A stretch of DNA of 64,000 bases from Bacteroidota bacterium (GTDB lineage Bacteria > Bacteroidota > Bacteroidia > Chitinophagales > BACL12), in NCBI GenBank assembly GCA_016718035.1, contig JADKEK010000012.1, forward strand, positions 51,591 through 115,590, in the 5' to 3' direction. The notes under the pieces are model-generated. The model did not search any database, was not told where the DNA came from, and was given only the letters and a program-made list of their open reading frames with translations. Shown here one piece after another: positions 1 through 8,573 of this stretch. The position numbers and the translations under genes are program-made. Every line of letters begins with the position of its first letter. Positions within the stretch are counted from its first letter, which is position 1.

Positions 1-1
1 T

Positions 2-316
2 GCCGAATGGTATGTTTTTGCAAAAATTAAATGCATTCTAAATGTTTTACAAATAGACAACATTGTATTATCTCACGATAAATTGCCAGAAATAGAAAAC
101 GGTAACATTAATTTTTTTGGACATCTTCATCCGGCAGTTAGGCTGAGTGGAACTGCAAAGCAGTCGCTGCGACTGCCCTGTTTTTGGTTAGGAGAAAATT
201 TTATGGTAATGCCAGCATTCGGGCGTTTTACAGGTGCTAAAAGTATTCGCCCGGAAAAAACTGATACCATTTATGCAATTGGCGAAGCGAAATATTTAAA
301 TTATAAAATAGTTTAA
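2..316 (+). CDS. pdeM: PdeM-like metallophosphoesterase, C-terminal part
   Basis: The gene enters from the left edge and is open from base 2, so only about 104 C-terminal residues are seen. They contain SHDKLPEI, then GHLHPAVRL followed by a Leu-Pro-Cys-Phe-Trp stretch and MPAFGRFTG. This is the C-terminal signature of the calcineurin-like phosphoesterases annotated as ligase-associated DNA damage response endonuclease PdeM; the GHLHP histidines are metal ligands in that fold. The internal TTG at 83 is not needed as a start because the frame is open to the edge. The family role in DNA end processing is known from annotation of relatives; the partner ligase and helicase genes would lie outside this window. 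Confidence 0.75.
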   Translation, partial: AEWYVFAKIKCILNVLQIDNIVLSHDKLPEIENGNINFFGHLHPAVRLSGTAKQSLRLPCFWLGENFMVMPAFGRFTGAKSIRPEKTDTIYAIGEAKYLNYKIV

Positions 317-405
317 TCGTTTTGGGTTAGAACACAAAATAGGATTAGTAGTAACAAACTATAAATTAATAGGTAGTATCCGAACTTAACACGAAAAGAA
401 AATCA

Positions 406-1911
406 TTAACGGGTAATAGCAAGTTTATCAGTTTGTCTGTACCCATTTTGTTGAACGTAGTTATATGTATAAATACCTGGAACTAACTGCAGTGATGACA
501 TAAGGAAATCAATTTGATGGCGATATACTAATTCCTTAGCTATCAAATGCCCCGAAATATCATAAACCTCAATAATACCGTAGCTTGAATTTAAATCAAC
601 ATTTACTGATGTTGTTTTTAAAATTTTGCTGTTGCCATTTAAATCTACTTGAGAAAGGCGGTAATAATTAGTGCCTGAATAAGGTAAAAAGTCAACCATA
701 TAATAATTAGTAGGCTCTTCACTGTATTGTTTGCCTTTTACAGTGCCAATTGAAGTATATTGAATACCGTCAGTAGAGCGTTCAATTAAAAAATAATCGT
801 TATTAAATTCGGTAGCAGTTTCCCAGCTTAACGCAACACTATTATTTTCAATTAATTCAGCATCAAAAGAGGTAAGTGTTAATGGCAGTAAAGTGCAATC
901 AAAAGTAGCACCCAAAGTTAAACTCCAATCTAGCGTATATCCAGTAAGCGGTGGCGACCAATGGTTAACCATTAAATAATATGTTTCACCTGCAAGTACG
1001 TCTAAAGTTGCTACCCAACCATTGCCGGTTACTGTTTCAGAAACATCAATAGCAGTCGATTTAAAACCAGTATCACCAGTTGTTGCAGCATAGCTGCATC
1101 GAATTGGCGTGCCTAATGCACCACAAGTAGCACCTGGTCCATATAATGCAAAGTCGTAATCATCACTATTAGTAACAGGGTCAATTGTCAAACCAATATT
1201 ACCACCTGTTGCCATGGTAAAAGTGTACCAGGTGGAATAATTTTCTCCACCTGCAGTGCAACCGGAACAAGATTCTGAAACCAAACCTGGTCCAACATCA
1301 CTTGCAGCTACAGCAACATCTGAACAAATTGGGGTTGCATAAATACAATCACTGTTATCGGTGCCTGTGGGTCCACCGGCACAGGCAACATTACTTATTG
1401 TTGCTGACCAACCTGCATAAGTATTTGAGTTGTTTGAAAAAAAACGGAAAGACAAACAGCCACTGCCATCGGTACTTGTTGCTGTAAATGGAACAGTTGG
1501 TGTACCGCATATCCTGCCAGAACCCAGTGTTACTCCTGGTATTGAAATAAGCGTAGAATTTTGTGTTGCTCCATTACCTATGGTTAAAAAATCCAGGTTA
1601 CATGTTGCATGTGATTCTAAGTCAAACGAGTTAAAAGTAACAGAAACACAATTGTAAGCTAAACTTGGGCAAAATACCCTGTAAATTCCATTTTTACTGC
1701 CAGCAAAACTTGATCCAATATTACTGGAATAATTAGACGCAGCACCCCCATTATCGTAATAATTACCGGTTGATGTATTTACCATACAAGACCCCACGTA
1801 AGTTCCATCGATACCTGCGGTTGGATGCGTGTAAGTTTGCGCAATTGCAGATGCAAAACTAAATATCCCTGTAAGGAACACCAGACAAATATTTTTATGT
1901 TTGGCCTGCAT
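406..1911 (-). CDS. Secreted CUB-domain protein with T9SS sorting domain
   Basis: A 501-residue exported protein. Residues 1-24 form a signal peptide ending in ASAIAQ. Residues about 35-175 are Cys- and aromatic-rich and CUB-like (an FCPSLAYNC segment, then LDFLTIGNG). Residues about 185-340 resemble a bacterial pre-peptidase C-terminal type jelly roll (STWYTFTMATGG, DDYDFALYGPG). The last 150 residues have a LTLTSFDAELIENNSVALSW linker typical of T9SS cargo and a C-terminal sorting domain (YEVYDISGHL-like region, PGIYTY, KLAITR end). It should be exported by Sec and then T9SS to the cell surface. It lies 10 bases downstream of a small exported protein gene on the same strand. No catalytic motif is seen, so adhesion or binding is only a guess. 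Confidence 0.7.
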   Translation of the reverse strand: MQAKHKNICLVFLTGIFSFASAIAQTYTHPTAGIDGTYVGSCMVNTSTGNYYDNGGAASNYSSNIGSSFAGSKNGIYRVFCPSLAYNCVSVTFNSFDLESHATCNLDFLTIGNGATQNSTLISIPGVTLGSGRICGTPTVPFTATSTDGSGCLSFRFFSNNSNTYAGWSATISNVACAGGPTGTDNSDCIYATPICSDVAVAASDVGPGLVSESCSGCTAGGENYSTWYTFTMATGGNIGLTIDPVTNSDDYDFALYGPGATCGALGTPIRCSYAATTGDTGFKSTAIDVSETVTGNGWVATLDVLAGETYYLMVNHWSPPLTGYTLDWSLTLGATFDCTLLPLTLTSFDAELIENNSVALSWETATEFNNDYFLIERSTDGIQYTSIGTVKGKQYSEEPTNYYMVDFLPYSGTNYYRLSQVDLNGNSKILKTTSVNVDLNSSYGIIEVYDISGHLIAKELVYRHQIDFLMSSLQLVPGIYTYNYVQQNGYRQTDKLAITR

Positions 1912-1921
1912 TTTTATTTAA

Positions 1922-2251
1922 TTATTTTTCAATTCGGTTCACTGTTTTGCTGGTATTACCATACCAGTTTTTTATGCTTTGTTCTATAGAATATAAAATA
2001 AGTGTATACCCTGTTGTAACATCTTCAACTACGATTGAGGCTCCTGGTAATCGTAAATCTTCATATTGATTAAGATCTACATCAGCAACATCTATAGCAG
2101 TGGGATTGGTCATACCAACAATTTCATAATCGACGTAATAACGGTCTATATTAGAGGGTAGGGTCTTAAGTTCAGACACACTTTGCGCAGAACAGCAGCT
2201 GTAGCAAACTATTCCCAGTACAAATAGAATTGTATTTTTAAAACAAGGCAT
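1922..2251 (-). CDS. Small exported protein of unknown function
   Basis: The frame is open from 2314, but the ATG ending at 2251 gives a conventional signal sequence (hydrophobic FVLGIVCYSC core, then SAQ). That start is preferred over the longer one, whose first 21 residues look untranslated. The Cys run before SAQ leaves a lipoprotein possible, without a clean lipobox. The mature part of about 85 residues mentions no known motif to me. It sits directly upstream of the CUB protein gene and was probably co-transcribed with it. Confidence 0.55.
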   Translation of the reverse strand: MPCFKNTILFVLGIVCYSCCSAQSVSELKTLPSNIDRYYVDYEIVGMTNPTAIDVADVDLNQYEDLRLPGASIVVEDVTTGYTLILYSIEQSIKNWYGNTSKTVNRIEK

Positions 2252-2468
2252 GTGTGACAATTGGTTAATCAAAAATAACAAATTCTTTACATATGTTAAG
2301 ACTCTAATAGGCAAAACCTTATTTTTGGGTTAATACCTGCGCTAAACGTAGCAATAGCGGGCCTTTCAAACAAAATACCACCGAAATGTTATTCCTCTTC
2401 TTGTGAGCCGCCCTTAATGGCTTTAGGCTTTTAAACGAGGTAAAAATCGAAGTTGACTGCTGTTTGTT

Positions 2469-3035
2469 TTAGTTTAAGCTCGGGTCTTCAGGATAATTCA
2501 CAATTTGGGTATACTCGCCACCTAAATCTTTTAATACCTTTTTCCAAAGTTCTTTGTTGGCAGAATCAAAAATGTAATCGCTTTTTGCTTTGGTAACAAT
2601 CCAAGCATTATCGGTAAGTTCATCATCAAGTTGCCCAGGGCTCCATCCACTATATCCAAGAAAAAATTTGATGTTTTTAGAATCTAAAGTACCATCTCTT
2701 AACAATTCACCTATTTGTTCAAAATTACCACCCCAATATACATCATCAGCAATGTGTAAACTATCTTCAATGATGTCACCATAACGATGCAAATAATGTA
2801 AGGTATCTTTTGCCACCGGGCCTCCATAAAATAAATCGTTGGTAACAGCATCAAAATCTACCAGTGCATCACAAACCTTCACGTTAAGCGATTTGTTTAA
2901 AATAAAACCAACCGTGCCGCCATCTTCCAAATGTTCACACAACATAATAACCGTCCGCTTAAAATTCGGATCAGGCATAAAGGGCTCGCTCAACAAAAGG
3001 TGGCCTGGTGCAGGTTTTACCTTATTTTTAATCAT
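2469..3035 (-). CDS. YqgE/AlgH family protein (UPF0301)
   Basis: A 188-residue protein of usual length for the family. Family marks are PAPGHLLLSEPFMPDPNF near the N-terminus, the RTVIMLCEHLEDGGTVGFIL segment, LFYGGPV and the Gly-Tyr-Ser-Gly-Trp-Ser-Pro-Gly-Gln-Leu stretch with paired acidic residues after it. It is a soluble cytosolic protein without signal peptide. The family is widespread and was once linked to alginate regulation in Pseudomonas, but its biochemical role is not settled. It is a single gene on the minus strand, with a short spacer on each side. Confidence 0.85.
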   Translation of the reverse strand: MIKNKVKPAPGHLLLSEPFMPDPNFKRTVIMLCEHLEDGGTVGFILNKSLNVKVCDALVDFDAVTNDLFYGGPVAKDTLHYLHRYGDIIEDSLHIADDVYWGGNFEQIGELLRDGTLDSKNIKFFLGYSGWSPGQLDDELTDNAWIVTKAKSDYIFDSANKELWKKVLKDLGGEYTQIVNYPEDPSLN

Positions 3036-3230
3036 AACACGTTTGTTTTAATGGTTAGGCAGGTCAAATATCCGTATTATGCTGTATAAACCAAATTTTT
3101 TTCGAGGCAGTTCAAAAGGCTATCAACCTGCCATCCACATTTACTTAGGATAGTGATTACTTAAAATTAACATCCCAAAAACCAAATAGTTGTTAAATTT
3201 GATGCAACTTAATATAGCAAAAGAGAAAAA

Positions 3231-3929
3231 ATGAAAAAATTGTACTTTGTATTCGGGGCTTTGTTATTAGCTATGACAAGCAACGCTCAGCTTTCAATTC
3301 CAACAACCGATGTTCCGGTTTTTATAGATTTTACAGGCTTTTCCGGCGCAGGTTTCCAGCCTGGTGGAGGTGGTGGAACCTTAAATTCTGACGACTGGAG
3401 TGCAACCGGGTTTAGTGAAGGTGATTTGGATTTTGGAGCCACCATGATTACCGGCGATTTTGCCAGAGGCACCACTATGGGTTTGGTGAATACCGGCGGG
3501 GTTTACGGTGTTGATATTGCCGGTAACCAGGGTTTAATGGTACAACCAGTTGCGGACGATTTTACGCCAGGTAGTTTTATACTAAAAATTCAAAATAATA
3601 CAGGCGTTGAAGTAGCAGAACTGGCCATTGCTTATACTATTTATGTGTTAAACGATCAGCCGCGTTCAAACAGTTTTAATTTTTCCGTTTCTTACGATAA
3701 CGTAACCTATAATCCTATTGCTGATTTAGATTATGCCTCACCTGAAGCAATGGATTTCACACCATATATCACTCCAAAAAGTTCAAGCATTACTGGTCTT
3801 GCCATTCCTGACGGCGCCGTTTTCTATTTGCGCTGGACAGGTGATGATGTAAGCGGTACGGTAACCGCGATGAATTTGCGATTGATGATATTTCAATTAC
3901 TGCAGTTGAAGGCGAACCATTGGTTTTAG
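3231..3929 (+). CDS. N-terminal fragment of the Calx-beta/OB-like T9SS protein
   Basis: Open segment with signal peptide (residues 1-19) and the first beta-rich domain. The last 18 or so codons after YLRWTGDDVSG are out of frame with the real gene. Confidence 0.5.
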   Translation: MKKLYFVFGALLLAMTSNAQLSIPTTDVPVFIDFTGFSGAGFQPGGGGGTLNSDDWSATGFSEGDLDFGATMITGDFARGTTMGLVNTGGVYGVDIAGNQGLMVQPVADDFTPGSFILKIQNNTGVEVAELAIAYTIYVLNDQPRSNSFNFSVSYDNVTYNPIADLDYASPEAMDFTPYITPKSSSITGLAIPDGAVFYLRWTGDDVSGTVTAMNLRLMIFQLLQLKANHWF

Positions 3930-5140
3930 CAACTTTTAGTCCTGCGGCCGATGCAGTTGATGAAGGTGTTGGAACAGCTAGTGGAAATATTTCTTTAACT
4001 GCTACTACCAATTGTACAGTTAACGTAAGTATTAACGCAGCATCTTCAACTGATTTTACTGATGTGCCTTTAACATCATTTGATGTTGTGTTTTTGGATG
4101 GAGATCCAACTGACTATACATTTGATATTCCTGTATTTGATGATATCATCGATGAATCAGATGAAACATTGATTTTAGATTTAACTTATATCTCCGGAGC
4201 ATGCGCTATCGGTTTGCCAAGTTCATTTACATTGTTAATTACCGATAACGACGACACTCCACTGCCAATTTATACTGAATATGATATCGCAGAAGTTACA
4301 ACTGAAGATGCTGATGGTAATGCATTAAGTATAGATGAAAAAGTAGACTTAACAGGTATAGCATATGGTATTAATACTTGGGACGGCGGATTACAATTTA
4401 CATTAATCGACAATACTGGAGGAATTAGTGTATTTAGTTTCGATAATACTTTTGGATATACGGTTACTGAAGGTGACAAAGTAAATATATTAGGAACAAT
4501 TTCTCAATTCAACGGATTAACAGAAGTTGAACCTGATACACTTATTTTTATTGATGGTGGTAATACATTAAAAACACCAACAGAAATAACCGTGTTAAAT
4601 GAATCAACTGAATCAGATTTAGTGAGCATAGAAAATAGTCTTACTTACGTGGATATTACACAATGGTTGGGCGATGGTAGTTCTTTTAATGTGGATTTAA
4701 CAGATGGTACCAATACCTATACAATCAGAATAGATGATGCAAATGAATTATCTACTATGCCTGCTCCTTCAAATGTTGAACCATTTGTGCTAATGGTGAC
4801 AGGTCTTGGTAATCAATTTGATTCAGATGCACCATATACATCAGGATATCAGTTATTCCCTCGTTATGCCGATGATATTGAATTGATTACAGTTCTTGAA
4901 GTTGAAGATGCAACTCAATCAGGAATTCAAATTTATCCAAACCCTGTAACTGATTATTTTATCGTTGAAGGGCAACAAAACATAATAAGTGTTGAATTAG
5001 TTAATCAATTTGGTCAAGTAATTTTATTAGAAAATAATCAATCAAATACCTACTCATTAAACAATATTGCAGCAGGTGTTTACAGCGTAAAAATTACAAC
5101 TAACAATGGTGTTGTTTCCGACAACATTGTGAAGTTGTAA
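3920..5140 (+). CDS. C-terminal fragment of the Calx-beta/OB-like T9SS protein
   Basis: Open segment with Calx-beta-like repeat, two OB-like domains and a Por-type C-terminal sorting domain (IQIYPNPVTDYFIVEG start). The true frame continues upstream of the apparent ATG to about 3860. Confidence 0.55.
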   Translation: MVLATFSPAADAVDEGVGTASGNISLTATTNCTVNVSINAASSTDFTDVPLTSFDVVFLDGDPTDYTFDIPVFDDIIDESDETLILDLTYISGACAIGLPSSFTLLITDNDDTPLPIYTEYDIAEVTTEDADGNALSIDEKVDLTGIAYGINTWDGGLQFTLIDNTGGISVFSFDNTFGYTVTEGDKVNILGTISQFNGLTEVEPDTLIFIDGGNTLKTPTEITVLNESTESDLVSIENSLTYVDITQWLGDGSSFNVDLTDGTNTYTIRIDDANELSTMPAPSNVEPFVLMVTGLGNQFDSDAPYTSGYQLFPRYADDIELITVLEVEDATQSGIQIYPNPVTDYFIVEGQQNIISVELVNQFGQVILLENNQSNTYSLNNIAAGVYSVKITTNNGVVSDNIVKL

Positions 5141-5158
5141 TTAAATATTTTTGATAAC

Positions 5159-5225
5159 ATCCACATTATTCTCATGATATGCTCATTAACTGTTGGGCAC
5201 AGTAGAATAATGTGGATTTTTTTTT
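5159..5225 (+). terminator. Long-stem hairpin terminator
   Basis: A 14-base perfect stem, ATCCACATTATTCT at 5159-5172 with its complement at 5204-5217, is followed by a run of nine or more T. It closes the T9SS gene upstream. Confidence 0.8.
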
Positions 5226-5283
5226 AACTTTTTTTATGACTTGAAGTTTTAATTCCAGCACAATAAAATTCAGACTCCTCCTT

Positions 5284-6267
5284 ATGTCAAAATTATCTGC
5301 AAATGTAAAAGCCCGCTTCCACCATGAAATGTATCATGGCTGGTTTAAAAAAAAGCGTTTTTTTGAAGGTTGGTATTTCAAAATTGTAGATAAATCGGAA
5401 CAGCATGCCCTGGCCATAATACCGGGAATTGCAATGGATGAATCAGGTGAAAAACAAAGTTTTATCCAGGTGCTGGATGGAGTTAATGTTACCGCCGCTT
5501 ACCATAAATTTGATGCCCTCGATTTTCGGTCAAATGAAAACAGATTCAAAGTACGCATACGCGAAAATTCTTTTTCTACCAACAGAATTAAATTAGACAT
5601 TCCGGGCATAAAAGGTTTATTACATTTTGATGAACATTTTTTCTGGCCTAAAAAAATTATTGCACCGGGAATTATGGGTTGGTATTCATGGGTGCCATTT
5701 ATGGAATGTTACCATCAGGTATTAAGCATGAATTGTGCAGTAACCGGGAAATTAATCATCAATAAAAATGAAGTTGATTTTGTAAACGGAAGAGCATATA
5801 TCGAAAAAGATTGGGGCAGAAGTTTCCCTTCGTCGTGGATTTGGATGCAGAGTAATCATTTTACTAAACAACCCGTTTCATTTAAATTATCAGTAGCCAA
5901 AATTCCATGGCTTAGCGGTGCGTTTGTTGGATTTATTTGTGCATTCTTGATAGACAATAAATTAATTCGTTTTGCAACATATACCGGCGCTAAATTAAAA
6001 TCGATAAGTGCAGAAGGAGAAACAATCGATATCGTTTTAGAAGACGCCAAATATGTATTAACCGTACAAGCCCAAAAAGCAGCAGGTGCTGAATTGGCCA
6101 GCCCTGTATTAGGTTTAATGGAAGGCCGTGTAAAAGAAAGTATGCGGGCACTTATTCACATTACACTTTTTTCGAAACAAGAAAATAAGGTTATTTTTAA
6201 CGACACAGGTCGCAATGCAGGATTAGAAATAGCCGGCAATACGACTGAGTTGCTAAATTTTAAGTAA
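5284..6267 (+). CDS. Tocopherol cyclase-like protein
   Basis: A 327-residue cytosolic-looking protein. The N-terminal FHHEMYHGWFKKKRFFEGWYFK block, with the FEGWYFK core, and the later KDWGRSFPSSWIWMQSNHF block are the hallmarks of the tocopherol cyclase family (plant VTE1 and bacterial relatives). In plants the enzyme closes the chromanol ring; bacterial members in organisms that do not make tocopherol have no proven substrate. The gene is followed after 4 bases by a small exported protein gene and may share its transcript. I see no other quinone or tocopherol pathway gene nearby. Confidence 0.8.
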   Translation: MSKLSANVKARFHHEMYHGWFKKKRFFEGWYFKIVDKSEQHALAIIPGIAMDESGEKQSFIQVLDGVNVTAAYHKFDALDFRSNENRFKVRIRENSFSTNRIKLDIPGIKGLLHFDEHFFWPKKIIAPGIMGWYSWVPFMECYHQVLSMNCAVTGKLIINKNEVDFVNGRAYIEKDWGRSFPSSWIWMQSNHFTKQPVSFKLSVAKIPWLSGAFVGFICAFLIDNKLIRFATYTGAKLKSISAEGETIDIVLEDAKYVLTVQAQKAAGAELASPVLGLMEGRVKESMRALIHITLFSKQENKVIFNDTGRNAGLEIAGNTTELLNFK

Positions 6268-6271
6268 GAAC

Positions 6272-6820
6272 ATGCGCAATCTGCTTTTCATGTTATTTTT
6301 TATCCCCATGCTTCTCCAGGCACAGGATACTTTACCCTACAGTGAATTTCGATTTACAATTGTTGAAGTAAATGGTAACGACTTAACCGATGATAAAATT
6401 GAAGCTCGTATAGCTGAAGTATTTTACACCGATACTAGCAAACACGATTTAGATTATGTATTTACCCAATTAGCTTATTCCAAAAAAGACAGCTGCTGGA
6501 TTTTAAAACAAAACGAACCTTTAGGGTATAATTACAAAATAGAAATTTTCAGAAAATCTGATACCGTAAATCCAAGGTTATTAGAATTGAGAAAAATGAC
6601 CCTCATCTATAATGGTTATGACCCTGAAAAAAAATCAGGTTGTCAGTATTGCATTTGTAACGATATTCCAATGGAAAAGGGTGTGTTTATAATTGACGTG
6701 CCACGTAAACTGGAGTCATGGGCATATATCCGAAAAGTTGCTATCAATGTAAAAAATGTCCCAACCGAATTTCGTGATATTACGGCTATCCAAAATTGGT
6801 TTTTCCGAAAAAATAAATAA
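6272..6820 (+). CDS. Exported protein of unknown function
   Basis: 182 residues with a clear signal peptide (LLFMLFFIPMLLQAQ, residues 3-17). The mature part has a CQYCICND cysteine cluster near residue 126 that could bind a metal or form disulfides. It starts 4 bases after the tocopherol-cyclase-like gene, so co-transcription is likely. I recognise no family. Confidence 0.6.
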   Translation: MRNLLFMLFFIPMLLQAQDTLPYSEFRFTIVEVNGNDLTDDKIEARIAEVFYTDTSKHDLDYVFTQLAYSKKDSCWILKQNEPLGYNYKIEIFRKSDTVNPRLLELRKMTLIYNGYDPEKKSGCQYCICNDIPMEKGVFIIDVPRKLESWAYIRKVAINVKNVPTEFRDITAIQNWFFRKNK

Positions 6821-6840
6821 TAGCCGCTGCACATTGTTTT

Positions 6841-7284
6841 ATGGAAAATCTTCAACCTTATTACGACCTTGTTGAATCAGTAATTGAATCATTTGGCATC
6901 AATGCAACAGAATGTCGTGGCGATAAATCAGGCATGTGGAAGATGTATAAGGGTTCTGCAGAAGTATGGATTGATGTATGGTATATCGAAAAAGAACAAA
7001 GGAGTTACTTTCAGGTGATGGCACCGGTAATGCCTGTACCATCGCAAAACAGGGAAGGTTTTTATCTTGAATTGCTGGAACTCAGTGATGGCATGTTCGA
7101 CGTTGCTTTTAGTATTCACAAAGATTGGGCTTATATCAAAAATATCCGTGAAGCTGCCGGTATCGATTTCACCGAAATTCGTTCAACAATCAACCGTGTA
7201 GGTAGTTATTGCGATGAACACGACGACCGTCTGAAAGCCAAATATGGTCCTCCCCAGTCACCTGGCGCTCCTCCAACCAAATAA
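6841..7284 (+). CDS. YbjN-like small cytosolic protein
   Basis: 147 residues, no signal peptide. The alpha/beta pattern (YYDLVESVIESFGI, then VWIDVWYIEKEQRSYFQVMA and a C-terminal helix) resembles the YbjN / type III chaperone-like fold seen in sensory or chaperone proteins. The tail is rich in Pro and Gly. It lies 20 bases after the exported unknown gene on the same strand. The family call rests on pattern only. Confidence 0.5.
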   Translation: MENLQPYYDLVESVIESFGINATECRGDKSGMWKMYKGSAEVWIDVWYIEKEQRSYFQVMAPVMPVPSQNREGFYLELLELSDGMFDVAFSIHKDWAYIKNIREAAGIDFTEIRSTINRVGSYCDEHDDRLKAKYGPPQSPGAPPTK

Positions 7285-7347
7285 AGGGTTGGTTTTTACC
7301 ATCCGAATACCTACAAAAAGGTATAACATTTTGACTCCTTTATTGGT

Positions 7348-7355
7348 TACTTTTG
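7348..7355 (+). promoter_or_regulatory. Bacteroidetes -7 element for the imelysin operon
   Basis: TACTTTTG fits TAnnTTTG and lies 28 bases before the imelysin ATG. The nearest TTG (7331) is only 14 bases upstream, closer than usual. Confidence 0.4.
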
Positions 7356-7382
7356 TGCCTTATTTAGATTTATTATAAACAA

Positions 7383-8573
7383 ATGGCTCGAATTTTAGGT
7401 AAGCAACTGCTGCAAATGCCTGTTTTTATTGGTATAGCTGCCATTTTAACGTTTTTTTCCTGCAAACCTGCTGAACCTGATACTACATCCCTGAAAAAAG
7501 AGATTGTAACCGCTTACGCGCAGGTAGTGTTTGCCACATACGAAGATGCCCTGACAACGGCAAAACTGCTTCAAACCGCTGTAGATACTCTTTTGAACAA
7601 CCCAACTGAACTAAACCTGAAAGCTGCCCAAAAATCATGGAAAACAGCCAGAGCATTTTATGGTCAAACAGAGGTTTTCAGATTTTACGATGGTCCAATA
7701 GATAATGGAGAAACAAGAGTAGAAGGTTTGCTCAACGCCTGGCCACTGGATGAAGTTTATGTGGATTATGTTGTTGGTGAACCTAATGCCGGCATTATTA
7801 ATAAGGTTCAAGAATATCCAGAAATTACCCGCGAATTATTAGTTAGTCTGAATGAAAAAGGCGGTGAAGAAAATATTAGTTGCGGTTATCACGCAATAGA
7901 ATTTATGTTGTGGGGGCAAGATGTAAGTGATAAAAAACCCGGACAGCGACCATGTACCGATTTTATTCCGGGAACTGTTAGTAACGATCGAAGAAGAACA
8001 TTCTTGCAACTCAATACTTCACTGCTGATTGAACATCTTACTAAATTGTGTGATGCATGGCAACCAGGAAAAACCGATAATTACGCAGCAAAATTTTTGA
8101 GCGAAAATCCAGATAACGCCTTGCAAAAAATATTAACCGGAATGGGCGTATTAAGCAAAGTAGAAATGGCAGGTGAGCGCATGTTTACAGCTTATGATAA
8201 TGCCAGTCAGGAAGATGAACAAAGTTGTTTTAGCGACAATACCAAAGCCGATTTACAAAATAATATCGGCGGAATAATTAATGCATATTTTGGCAATTAT
8301 GTGCGTTTCGATAAATCCAATATTCAAAGTGCGGGCATAGATGATTTAGTGCGCATTAACCACCCTGAATTAGCAGACAGTACAGAATTATTACTAAAAA
8401 AATGTAATAACGATATTCAAAATATGTATTACCCGTTTGACCAGGCAATTGTTTTAGAAAATAAACGCGAACAGGTAATGAAAGCCATTTTAACCACTCA
8501 ACAATTGGGTGAACAATTTTCGATAATAGCCTCAACATTGGGCATCACCATAAATGTAAACGCAGCAGATTAA
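7383..8573 (+). CDS. Imelysin family protein (IrpA/EfeO-like M75 domain)
   Basis: A 396-residue exported lipoprotein-like protein (hydrophobic segment followed by FFSCKPAEPD). The imelysin signature is the GYHAIEFMLWGQD block at about residue 165, matching the GxHxxE motif. N-terminal and C-terminal helical bundles are the two halves of the imelysin fold. Members are periplasmic or surface proteins linked to iron uptake. The stop codon overlaps the start of the di-haem oxidoreductase gene by one base, so the two are translationally coupled and probably act together. Confidence 0.85.
   Translation: MARILGKQLLQMPVFIGIAAILTFFSCKPAEPDTTSLKKEIVTAYAQVVFATYEDALTTAKLLQTAVDTLLNNPTELNLKAAQKSWKTARAFYGQTEVFRFYDGPIDNGETRVEGLLNAWPLDEVYVDYVVGEPNAGIINKVQEYPEITRELLVSLNEKGGEENISCGYHAIEFMLWGQDVSDKKPGQRPCTDFIPGTVSNDRRRTFLQLNTSLLIEHLTKLCDAWQPGKTDNYAAKFLSENPDNALQKILTGMGVLSKVEMAGERMFTAYDNASQEDEQSCFSDNTKADLQNNIGGIINAYFGNYVRFDKSNIQSAGIDDLVRINHPELADSTELLLKKCNNDIQNMYYPFDQAIVLENKREQVMKAILTTQQLGEQFSIIASTLGITINVNAAD

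Larger units (their letters stand above)
3231..5140 (+). pseudogene. Secreted Calx-beta/OB-like T9SS protein, broken by one frameshift
   Basis: Two overlapping frames form one protein of about 635 residues. The first (3231-3929) has a signal peptide ending in TSNAQ and a beta-rich domain ending in YLRWTGDDVSG. The second frame resumes directly as GNRDEFAIDDISITAVEGEP, the usual ending of this domain type, then a Calx-beta-like repeat (DADDEGVGTASG-like region, LLITDNDDTP), two OB-like domains (residues about 340-560) and a T9SS sorting domain ending in NIVKL. Inserting one base near 3860 (agcggtac-ggtaacc) restores one open frame, so a 1-base deletion or sequencing error is likely. OB-like pairs of this kind occur in Bacteroidetes extracellular nucleases, but no nuclease domain is seen here. 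Confidence 0.7.
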
